A stretch of DNA of 8,542 nucleotides from positions 9,573 through 18,114 of the forward strand of contig DGHJ01000086.1 in NCBI GenBank assembly GCA_002392625.1. The letters run 5' to 3'. Below the pieces are notes generated by a model, which was given only the letters and a program-made list of their open reading frames with translations, was not told where the DNA came from and did no database searches. Positions 1 through 5,256 of the stretch are shown piece after piece. The translations under genes were made by a program, and so were the position numbers. Within the stretch, counting starts at the first letter, position 1; each line of letters opens with the position of its first letter. The DNA comes from Oscillospiraceae bacterium UBA3851. GTDB taxonomy: Bacteria > Bacillota > Clostridia > Oscillospirales > Oscillospiraceae.

Positions 1-524
1 CCGTCGAAGAAGTGCATGAAGGGCACACGGGTCTTGACGGTGGTCAGATGGGCCACGGCGGTCAGATCCATGACCTCCTGGACGGAGGCGGTGGACATCA
101 TGGTGATGCCGGTGGCACGGCAGCTCATCACGTCCTGGTGGTCGCCGAAGATGTTGTTGGCGTGCTGGGCCACGGAGCGGGCCGCCACGTGGAACACGGC
201 GGGCATCCGGTGGCCGGCCATAATGTACAGGTTGGGGATCATCAGCAGCAGACCCTGGGAAGAGGTGAAGGTGGTGGCCATGGCGCCGGCCTCGGCAACG
301 CCGTGGAGGGCGCCGGCGGCACCGCCCTCGGACTGCATCTCCACCAGAGTTACGTTCTGGCCGAACATGTTCTTGCGTCCGGCGGCGGACCACTCATCCA
401 CCTTCTCGCTCATGGGAGAGGAGGGGGTGATGGGGAAAATGCCGGCGACGTCGGTGAAATGGTAGGCAACGGTGGCGCAGGCCTCGTTGCCGTCCATGGT
501 TTTCATGAGCTTTTTCTCAGACAT
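1..524 (-). CDS. nifJ: Pyruvate:ferredoxin (flavodoxin) oxidoreductase, N-terminal part, cut by window edge
   Basis: Catalyses pyruvate + CoA + oxidised ferredoxin to acetyl-CoA + CO2 + reduced ferredoxin, the standard cytoplasmic pyruvate-oxidising step of anaerobes. The frame is open from ATG 524 to the left edge, giving 174 of roughly 1170-1200 residues expected, so only the first pyrimidine-binding (thiamine diphosphate) domain is visible. Hallmarks are TMDGNEA at residues 9-15, YPITPSSPM-like FPITPSSPM at 30-38, VEMQSEGGAAGA at 61-72, TTFTSSQGLLLMIPN at 84-98, and IFGDHQDVM followed by SVQEVMDL. T33, E66 and R116 sit exactly two residues beyond T31, E64 and R114, active-site residues known from the Desulfovibrio africanus enzyme, so catalysis looks intact. 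The start is fixed by AAGGAGG eight bases upstream. It lies 59 bases downstream of the dehydratase gene on the same strand and may be cotranscribed with it. The symbol could equally be por. Confidence 0.95.
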   Translation of the reverse strand, partial: MSEKKLMKTMDGNEACATVAYHFTDVAGIFPITPSSPMSEKVDEWSAAGRKNMFGQNVTLVEMQSEGGAAGALHGVAEAGAMATTFTSSQGLLLMIPNLYIMAGHRMPAVFHVAARSVAQHANNIFGDHQDVMSCRATGITMMSTASVQEVMDLTAVAHLTTVKTRVPFMHFFD

Positions 525-544
525 GGAAGATTCCTCCTTGTTAA

Positions 545-579
545 GCGCACCGGCGCGGCGCATGCCGCGCTGGTGCGTT
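545..579 (-). other. Hairpin between the dehydratase and PFOR genes
   Basis: In the 59-base gap there is a 13-base inverted repeat (arms 546-558 and 565-577, CGCACC..GCGCGG type, loop 559-564) with one imperfect pair, which is C-A in the minus-strand RNA. It starts 5 bases after the dehydratase stop. No T-run follows in the minus-strand direction; the sequence goes straight into CTTAACAAGGAGG, the PFOR ribosome binding site. It is therefore more likely a processing, stabilising or partial-attenuation hairpin than a full terminator. Its functional meaning is inferred. Confidence 0.55.
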
Positions 580-583
580 GATA

Positions 584-2266
584 TCACATCCGGATGATGG
601 CGCCCTGGTCGGCGGAAGTGGCGGTCTTGGCGTAGAGGCGGAGATAGCCGTTGGGGATGTGCTTCTCCGGCAGCTTCCAGGTCTTGAAGCGCTCGGCGAT
701 CTCCTCGTCGGAGACGTGAAGCTCCAGCCGACCCTCGTTGACATCGATGAAGATCTCGTCGCCGTCCTCCACGATGGCCAGAGGTCCGCCCTCGGCGGCC
801 TCCGGGGAGATATGGCCCACAAAGCAGCCGTTGTTGGTGCCGGAGAAGCGGCCGTCGGTGATCAGCGCGGCGGACTTGCTCAGGCCCACGCCGTACATGT
901 ACTTCATGGCCTTGAACATCTCGCGCATGCCGGGGCCGCCCTTGGGGCCCTCGTAGCGGATGACCACCACGTCGCCGGCCTGGATCTTGCCGCCCAGGAT
1001 GGCCTCCTCGGCCTCCTCCTCGCTGTTGTAGCACTTGGCCTTGCCTACGAAGCGGTGCATGGAGGGATCGATGGCGCCGGGCTTGGTGACGGCGGTGTTG
1101 GGGCACAGGTTGCCGTGGAGCACGGCCACGCCGCCGGTAGCGGAGAAGGGTTCGGCCACCGTCTTGATGATGGTGGGGTCCTCCGGATACTCGTACACGT
1201 ACTCCGCCAGGTTCTCCGCCAGCGTCTTGCCGGTGACGGTCATGACAGAGGTGTCCAGAATGTCGCCCAGGTGCTGCTGCACTCTGGGGATGCCGCCGGC
1301 GCGGTAGAAGGCCTCCATCTCAGGCTTGGCGGCGGGGTTGACCTTGGCGATCTGGGGCGTGGTCTTGTTCAGAGCCTCAAACTCCTCCACCACGTTCATG
1401 TTCAGGCCTGCCTCGTTGGCGATGGCGGACAGATGCAGCACGGCGTTGGTGGAGCCGCAGGTGGCCATGGTGACCTTGATGCCGTTACGGATGGCTTCCG
1501 GCGTCAGGATCTGGCGGGCGGTGATGCCCTTTTTGCACAGCTCCACGATGGCGCGGCCGGACTCGAAGGAGGCGCGCAGGCGGGCGGCATAGGCTGCAGG
1601 GATCAGGGCGCTGCCAGGCAGGGACATGCCCAGGGCCTCGGCCACGCAGCACATGGTGTTGGCGGTGCCGTAGAAGGAGCAGGAGCCGCAGCCGGGGCAG
1701 GCGGTGTTCTCCAGAGCCGCGTACTCGCACTCGGTGATGGTGCCGGCCTTCAGCATGCCCAGAGCCTCGGAAATGGAGGTCAGGTCGCTCTTGCGGCCGT
1801 CAAACTCGATGCCGCCCAGCATGGGGCCGCCCACGCAGACGATGCAGGGGATGTCCAGCCGGGCCGCCGCCATCAGCATAGCGGGCACGATCTTGTCACA
1901 GGAGGCCAGCAGGACCAGGCCGTCCAGCCGGTGGGCCTGAGCCATGATCTCCACGCTGTTGCAGATGATCTCGCGGGAGGGCAGGATGTAGTGCATGCCC
2001 TCGTGGCCCTGGGCCACGCCGTCACAGGCGGCGATGGTGCCGAACTCACAGGGGGTGCCGCCGGCGGCGTAGATGCCGTTCTTCACGTACTCGGCCACCT
2101 TGTCCAGGTTGTAGTGGCCGGGGACCAGCGTATTCCAGGTGTTGGCGATGCCGATGAGGGGCTTGCCCTCCCTCAGCTCGCTGTCGGTGTAGCCCATGGA
2201 CTTGAACAGAGAGCGGGCAAAGGCGCTGTCCTCCTCGCCCAGGATCGTTTTGCTGCGGAATTCCAT
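584..2266 (-). CDS. ilvD: IlvD/Edd-family dehydratase (dihydroxy-acid or sugar-acid dehydratase)
   Basis: A 560-residue iron-sulfur dehydratase that removes water from a 2,3-dihydroxy acid to give a 2-keto acid. In valine/isoleucine synthesis this is IlvD; relatives dehydrate aldonic acids to 2-keto-3-deoxy acids. Visible family motifs are ACDGVAQGHEGM (80-91), LPSRE (95-99), SCDKI (122-126; C123 cluster ligand, D124 and the lysine K125 at the Mg site), CPGCGSCS (190-197), IRYEGPKGGPGM (436-447), TDGRFSG (470-476, with the catalytic-type serine S475) and HISPEAA (485-491). Length matches true DHAD (about 550-620). At the first cluster-ligand position, where the [2Fe-2S] subgroup has TPCN, this protein has LVPGH (47-51), as in E. 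coli IlvD. Residue 270 is Cys in CGSTN where relatives usually have GGSTN. Start ATG 2266 has AAGGAGG eight bases upstream; an in-frame ATG at 2317 lacks a site. Divergent from an IclR regulator with no branched-chain genes nearby, so a sugar-acid substrate is favoured but not proven. Confidence 0.9.
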   Translation of the reverse strand: MEFRSKTILGEEDSAFARSLFKSMGYTDSELREGKPLIGIANTWNTLVPGHYNLDKVAEYVKNGIYAAGGTPCEFGTIAACDGVAQGHEGMHYILPSREIICNSVEIMAQAHRLDGLVLLASCDKIVPAMLMAAARLDIPCIVCVGGPMLGGIEFDGRKSDLTSISEALGMLKAGTITECEYAALENTACPGCGSCSFYGTANTMCCVAEALGMSLPGSALIPAAYAARLRASFESGRAIVELCKKGITARQILTPEAIRNGIKVTMATCGSTNAVLHLSAIANEAGLNMNVVEEFEALNKTTPQIAKVNPAAKPEMEAFYRAGGIPRVQQHLGDILDTSVMTVTGKTLAENLAEYVYEYPEDPTIIKTVAEPFSATGGVAVLHGNLCPNTAVTKPGAIDPSMHRFVGKAKCYNSEEEAEEAILGGKIQAGDVVVIRYEGPKGGPGMREMFKAMKYMYGVGLSKSAALITDGRFSGTNNGCFVGHISPEAAEGGPLAIVEDGDEIFIDVNEGRLELHVSDEEIAERFKTWKLPEKHIPNGYLRLYAKTATSADQGAIIRM

Positions 2267-2316
2267 GTTTTTTGCCTCCTTGTCGGTTAAATATGTTGGA
2301 TAACGGGTACGCCTCA

Positions 2317-2355
2317 TTCGTTCTATAATATAGAGCTGCGTTCTAAAATTATTAT
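2317..2355 (-). promoter_or_regulatory. Tandem operator-like sites at the dehydratase promoter
   Basis: Two 15-base elements lie 20 bases apart. TTCTATAATATAGAG (2321-2335) has perfect TCTATA/TATAGA arms around a central A. TTCTAAAATTATTAT (2341-2355) keeps only the left half and overlaps the -10 box. They are separated by CTGCG. The same pair-spacer-pair layout occurs at the permease promoter, with 14 of 15 bases identical across TAGA(g/c)CTGCGTTCTA (2331-2345 and 6771-6785). Palindromes of this size are typical of IclR-family operators. Assignment to the adjacent regulator is inference. Confidence 0.6.
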
Positions 2356-2379
2356 ATAGAGTGGCGATTTATTTGTCAA
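2351..2379 (-). promoter_or_regulatory. Promoter of the dehydratase (-PFOR) unit
   Basis: On the minus strand TTGACA (2379-2374) is followed after exactly 17 bases by TATAAT (2356-2351), a perfect vegetative consensus. Predicted start is near 2344, leaving a leader of about 78 bases before ATG 2266. The 12 bases ATTTGTCAATAT (plus-strand sense, 2371-2382) around the -35 recur identically at the permease promoter (6824-6835). Confidence 0.85.
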
Positions 2380-2382
2380 TAT

Positions 2383-2393
2383 CGAATGATTCG
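2383..2393. promoter_or_regulatory. Small central palindrome in the divergent region
   Basis: CGAATGATTCG is a perfect inverted repeat (5-base arms, central G) placed just upstream of the dehydratase -35 and between the two promoters. It differs from the TTCT..AGAA sites. It could be an activator site or chance; short palindromes are common. Confidence 0.25.
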
Positions 2394-2431
2394 GCGATAA
2401 TGTAGAAGATAAAACCTTTTTTTTGGGCGTA

Positions 2432-2460
2432 TTGACAGATTTCGTTCTATAATCTATAAT
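2432..2460 (+). promoter_or_regulatory. Promoter of the IclR-family regulator gene
   Basis: TTGACA (2432-2437), 17 bases, TATAAT (2455-2460): a perfect consensus. Predicted start is near 2467, about 45 bases before ATG 2512. The spacer and -10 contain TTCTATAATCTATAA (2445-2459), a degenerate copy of the operator-like motif. The 13 bases TTCGTTCTATAAT at 2441-2453 repeat exactly at 2317-2329 beside the dehydratase promoter. Confidence 0.85.
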
Positions 2461-2473
2461 TAAAAATAAATAT

Positions 2474-2492
2474 TATTCTGTATTACAGAATA
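2474..2492. promoter_or_regulatory. Near-ideal operator palindrome in the regulator leader
   Basis: TATTCTGTATTACAGAATA is a perfect inverted repeat with 9-base arms around a central T. It starts about 7 bases after the predicted transcription start and ends 19 bases before the regulator ATG. The 15-base core starts 15 bases beyond the -10 box, the same gap as between the dehydratase -10 and its palindrome at 2321-2335. This placement fits negative autoregulation by an IclR-family dimer. Confidence 0.7.
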
Positions 2493-2511
2493 GAAATGGA
2501 GCAAAGGATAT

Positions 2512-3276
2512 ATGTCGACCACAAAGAGCATTCAGTCCGTGGAGCGGGCGTTCTCCATTCTGGAGCTGTTCCAGCAGACGGGCTGCGCCGAGCACAGCCT
2601 CAAGGAGATCGCCCAGGCGCTGGAGCTGAACAAGAGCACGGCCTTTGGCCTGGTGAACACGCTGACGGAGCTGGGCTACCTCCAGCAGAACCGGGAGAAC
2701 CAGAAGTACGCCCTGGGCCTGCGGCTGCTGAGCTTTTCCAACACGGTGAAGGTGCAGAACATCATCATCCGCACCGTCCACCCCTATCTGGAGCAGATCA
2801 ACCGCAAGTACGGGGAGACGGTCCACTGCGCCGTGCGCCAGGGGGACGGCGTGATCTACATTGACAAGGTGGAGGCCACCGGTTCCATCCATATCAGCAC
2901 CCAGATCGGCACCCTCAACGACCTCCACTGCACCGGTGTGGGCAAGTGCATCCTGGCCTACATGCCGCCGGAGGATCAGGAGCGGGTGCTGAACGGCCCG
3001 CTGAAGACCATGACCATCCACACCGTCACCAACGCCGAACAGCTCCGCCGGGAGATCGAGACGGTCCGTCGGCAGGGCTACGCCACGGACAGCGAGGAGA
3101 TCGCTATCGGCCTTTCCTGCCTGGCGGTGCCGGTGTTCTCCGGGCCGGACACGGTGGCCTGCGCCATCAGCGTTTCCGGCATGACGGTGCGGATCCAGAA
3201 CGCGCGGGATAACGGGCTGCTGGAGGACCTGCAGCGCCTGGCAAGGGAGATCTCGCGCCAGATATTCGGCTCCTGA
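2512..3276 (+). CDS. IclR-family transcriptional regulator
   Basis: A 254-residue DNA-binding regulator, full length for the family. An N-terminal winged helix-turn-helix covers about residues 4-65 (SIQSVERAFSILELF, then SLKEIAQALELNKSTAFGLVNTL at 29-51 with the recognition helix near 40-50). A C-terminal ligand-binding domain covers about 75-250, with the signatures GVGKCILAY (142-150) and EEIAIGLSCLAVPVF (195-209). Members of this family usually control catabolism of sugar acids, aromatics or glyoxylate and often repress their own gene. ATG 2512 is preceded by GGAG (2498-2501) and AAAGGA (2503-2508). It diverges from the dehydratase and shares with it a control region containing palindromes. 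Its effector is probably the substrate or a pathway intermediate. Specificity cannot be read from sequence. Confidence 0.95.
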   Translation: MSTTKSIQSVERAFSILELFQQTGCAEHSLKEIAQALELNKSTAFGLVNTLTELGYLQQNRENQKYALGLRLLSFSNTVKVQNIIIRTVHPYLEQINRKYGETVHCAVRQGDGVIYIDKVEATGSIHISTQIGTLNDLHCTGVGKCILAYMPPEDQERVLNGPLKTMTIHTVTNAEQLRREIETVRRQGYATDSEEIAIGLSCLAVPVFSGPDTVACAISVSGMTVRIQNARDNGLLEDLQRLAREISRQIFGS

Positions 3277-3334
3277 CATGGTGCGGGGATCCGCGCCTTG
3301 CAGGGGCGTTGAGGCCACGCAGGGACAGAACTGT

Positions 3335-3368
3335 GAGCGTGCTGCAGCATGCAGCATGCTCTTTTTTT
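3335..3368 (+). terminator. Intrinsic terminator of the regulator gene
   Basis: Stem arms GAGCGTGCTGCA (3335-3346) and TGCAGCATGCTC (3350-3361) pair over 12 bases with one G-U, loop GCA, followed by seven T (3362-3368). No T-run lies on the other side, so it serves the plus strand only. A smaller hairpin (GGTGCGG 3280-3286 with CCGCGCC 3291-3297) lies just after the regulator stop. Confidence 0.9.
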
Positions 3369-3369
3369 G

Positions 3370-4122
3370 TCAATAGCAGGTGACGCCGCCGTCGATGGGC
3401 AGGCTGACGCCGTTGAGAAAGGCGGCCTCGTCGCTGGCCAGATACAGCACGGCATTGGCCACGTCGTCCACACTGGCCAGACGGCCCAGTGGCACCTCAT
3501 CGTAACGCTCGGCACGCCGCGCCGGGTCCTGCAGCATCCTGGCCACCAGAGCCGTCTCCACGGTGCTGGGATGGATGGAGTTGCAGCGGATGCCGTCCTT
3601 GCCATAGCGGGAGGCCACCGCCTTTGTGAAGGTGGTGATGGCGCCCTTGGTGGCGGTGTATGCCTCCGGCGTGTACTTGTGGCCGATGAGGCCGCAGACG
3701 GAGGACGTGTTGATGATGGCGCCGCCGCCCTGGGTGCGCATGATGGGCAGGGCATATTTAGTCCCCAGGAAGACGCTGCCGGTGTTGACCTCCATCATTT
3801 TCATCCACTCGTCCTTGACCATCTCGTCAATGGGCTTGCGGATGTTGATGCCCGCGTTGTTGACCAGCACGTCCAGACGGCCGCAGGCGTCCACGATCTG
3901 CCCCAGGACGGACTGCCAGCCCTCCGGGCTGGTGACGTCCAGATACAGGCCATGGGCCTTTCCGCCGCTGCGGCACAGCTCCTGCGCCAGCTGCTCGACG
4001 CCGGCGCCGTCCAGGTCCAGCAGCCACACCTCCGCCCCGTTGGCGGCCAGGGTCCGGGCCATGCCCGCGCCCAGCCCGCCGGCAGCGCCGGTGATGGCGA
4101 CGATCTTGTTCTTTACGTTCAT
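3370..4122 (-). CDS. Short-chain dehydrogenase/reductase (SDR), probably NAD(H)-dependent
   Basis: A 250-residue classical SDR, a soluble Rossmann-fold oxidoreductase interconverting a hydroxyl and a keto group. It has TGAAGGLG (11-18, nucleotide glycine motif), NNAG (88-91), catalytic N113, S141, Y155 and K159 (YTATK), and a C-terminal NGVSLPIDGG. Asp36 at the end of the second strand (LLDLD) is the usual NAD(H) determinant. The start at 4122 has AAGGGAG five bases upstream; a longer in-frame start at 4176 would overlap the upstream gene and has no site. It follows the second SDR by 22 bases, so the two form an operon. General resemblance is to gluconate 5-dehydrogenase, KduD and 3-oxoacyl-ACP reductase-like SDRs. 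The locus favours a sugar-acid substrate, but SDR substrates are not predictable at this level. Its 3' end abuts the T-run of the convergent regulator terminator. Confidence 0.93.
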   Translation of the reverse strand: MNVKNKIVAITGAAGGLGAGMARTLAANGAEVWLLDLDGAGVEQLAQELCRSGGKAHGLYLDVTSPEGWQSVLGQIVDACGRLDVLVNNAGINIRKPIDEMVKDEWMKMMEVNTGSVFLGTKYALPIMRTQGGGAIINTSSVCGLIGHKYTPEAYTATKGAITTFTKAVASRYGKDGIRCNSIHPSTVETALVARMLQDPARRAERYDEVPLGRLASVDDVANAVLYLASDEAAFLNGVSLPIDGGVTCY

Positions 4123-4144
4123 GACAGCTCCCTTCTGCGAGGCG

Positions 4145-4939
4145 TCAGCCCCGCGTCTCCTTATCCTCCCAGGCACGGGCAGGATTCTGTACGCCCATTT
4201 TGCCGCCGCTGATCTCCAGCGAGGCGCCGGTGATGTAGCGGGCGTAATCCGAGGCCAGGAAGGCCAGGCCCCAGGCCACGTCCAGAGGTTCGCCGAAGGT
4301 CTGCAGGGCGATGGGGGTCTTCAGAGAGTCGCCGTCCCGCAGGATGCGTTCGTGATTGATGTCGGTGTCGATGACGCCGGGGATATAACCGTTGACACGG
4401 ATGCCGTAGGGAGCCAGCTCGGCGGCCAGGGTCCTGATCATGGAGGCCACGGCGGACTTGCTGGCTGCATAGGCGCCGCCGCCTACGGAGGGGAACAGGG
4501 CCGCAAAGGAGGAGGCGATCAGCATGACGCCGCCCCGGTCCTTCATGGCGCTGAAGGCGATGCGCGCCCCCGAATAGACGGATCGGACGTTGGTGGCCAT
4601 GGTCTTGTCCCACAGGGCCTCGTCGGTGTCGATGATGGCGTACTGGGGATAGATGGCGGCGTTGCTGACCCAGATATCAATGGGCCCCAGAGCCGCTTCG
4701 GCACACCGGGCGAAGGACGCCAGGGATGCGGAGTCGGCCACATCGCAGGTCTGGCTGAACACAGTGATGCCCTTGTCACGCAGGGCGGCGGCAGCACGCG
4801 CCAGCTTATCCGCTTTGGTGCCGCATATGGCGACCCTGGCGCCCAGGGAGCCGAACAGCTCCGCGGTGGCCAGACCGATGCCGGCGCTGCCGCCGGTGAT
4901 GAGAACGACCTTATTGTCGAATCGGATATTCATATCCAT
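4145..4939 (-). CDS. Short-chain dehydrogenase/reductase (SDR), possibly NADP(H)-dependent
   Basis: A 264-residue classical SDR. Motifs are TGGSAGIG (15-22), SNAA (92-95, replacing the usual NNAG), N117, S144, Y157 and K161 (YAASK), then PGVIDTDI and a C-terminal ITGASLEISGG. After strand two it reads CGTKADKL (39-46), with no Asp and with K42, a pattern more often linked to NADP(H). This contrasts with the Asp36 of its partner; the cofactor call is inference. ATG 4939 has GGAG seven bases upstream. An open extension to 5065 (42 more residues, Arg-rich, no Rossmann features) is rejected. It is the first gene of a two-gene unit with the SDR at 3370-4122. Together they could oxidise then reduce one carbon of a sugar acid, as IdnD and IdnO do in L-idonate use. 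Confidence 0.92.
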   Translation of the reverse strand: MDMNIRFDNKVVLITGGSAGIGLATAELFGSLGARVAICGTKADKLARAAAALRDKGITVFSQTCDVADSASLASFARCAEAALGPIDIWVSNAAIYPQYAIIDTDEALWDKTMATNVRSVYSGARIAFSAMKDRGGVMLIASSFAALFPSVGGGAYAASKSAVASMIRTLAAELAPYGIRVNGYIPGVIDTDINHERILRDGDSLKTPIALQTFGEPLDVAWGLAFLASDYARYITGASLEISGGKMGVQNPARAWEDKETRG

Positions 4940-5030
4940 GCCCTTTCTCCTTTCACGGATAATTGCAAGCCGGGGACGCACGGGCAGACGACGCGTCTCC
5001 CATAGAGCGTTCCCCAATAGCCTTGCAGAG

Positions 5031-5052
5031 TTTCGCCGCCGCAGCGGCGAAA
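5031..5052. repeat. Perfect GC-rich hairpin in the SDR leader region
   Basis: TTTCGCCGC (5031-5039) and GCGGCGAAA (5044-5052) form a perfect 9-base stem with loop CGCA. It lies 92 bases upstream of the SDR start, in the 317-base gene-free stretch 4940-5256, and would be in the leader if the weak promoter near 5064-5092 is used. Function is unknown. Confidence 0.6.
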
Positions 5053-5063
5053 GAAATGGAATC

Positions 5064-5092
5064 ATTTTACACCGCGGCGTGTACGTGGTGAA
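5064..5092 (-). promoter_or_regulatory. Possible weak promoter for the two SDR genes
   Basis: On the minus strand TTCACC (5092-5087), 17 bases, TAAAAT (5069-5064). The -35 match is only four of six. The site lies inside a potential hairpin (arms 5065-5076 and 5084-5095, one A-A mismatch). No other good promoter was seen between the permease terminator and the SDR start. No TTCT..AGAA operator-like site was found here, unlike the other two promoters of the locus. Confidence 0.3.
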
Positions 5093-5162
5093 AAATACCT
5101 CTCAGCCTGCAAGTGTGCGAGCGTCTCCCGCAAGCGAGTGCGCGCAGCAGACTGCAAGCCTT

Positions 5163-5193
5163 TTTCAAAAAACGGCATTGCCGCTTTTTGAAA
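5163..5193 (-). repeat. AT/GC hairpin downstream of the permease terminator
   Basis: Arms 5163-5176 and 5180-5193 (TTTC, A-run, CGGC and its complement) form a 14-base stem with a three-base loop. The one imperfect pair is G-U in the minus-strand RNA and A-C on the plus strand, so the structure fits minus-strand RNA better. It sits six bases past the permease terminator stem and may act as a backup terminator, or be part of a dispersed intergenic repeat. Confidence 0.55.
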
Positions 5194-5232
5194 GTAAAAC
5201 CGGGGACGCTCCGGCGAACGGAGCGTCCCCGG
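5194..5232 (-). terminator. Intrinsic terminator of the permease gene
   Basis: A perfect 14-base stem: arms CCGGGGACGCTCCG (5200-5213) and CGGAGCGTCCCCGG (5219-5232), five-base loop. On the minus strand it is followed by TTTTACTTT. The stem begins 24 bases after the permease stop codon. The T-run is interrupted, so some read-through into the SDR genes is possible. Confidence 0.82.
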
Positions 5233-5256
5233 AAAAGGGAGTGCCGATTGATACGA

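Larger units (their letters stand above)
4940..5256. other. Gene-free stretch between permease and SDR genes
   Basis: The 317 bases hold no credible gene. They contain the permease terminator (5194-5232), two further hairpins (5031-5052 and 5163-5193), a weaker one (5065-5095), a possible SDR promoter, and short repeats. CCGGGGACGC occurs near 4970 and at 5200, GCGTCTCCC near 4992 and 5122, and TGCAAG near 4963, 5109 and 5153. The density of hairpins resembles a dispersed intergenic repeat or structured leader. Confidence 0.6.

Noticed and set aside
578..2290. 570-residue plus-strand open frame
   Set aside because: Exactly antisense to the dehydratase; Gly/His/Asp/Ala-rich low-complexity translation typical of the mirror of GC-rich codon use, with no recognisable domain.
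2267..2317. Longer start for the dehydratase at 2317
   Set aside because: No ribosome binding site there, the added 17 residues match nothing, and ATG 2266 has AAGGAGG at ideal spacing.
4985..5000. GACGCGTC palindrome upstream of the SDR genes
   Set aside because: Short and GC-rich, unrelated to the TTCT..AGAA motif and not placed at a promoter; likely chance.
3349..5005. Long plus-strand open frames opposite the two SDR genes
   Set aside because: Mirror frames of two SDRs with complete catalytic motifs; no start context or domain.
4940..5065. 42-residue N-terminal extension of the SDR starting at 5065
   Set aside because: Arg-rich non-homologous stretch running through an intergenic hairpin; ATG 4939 has a good GGAG site and places the glycine motif normally.
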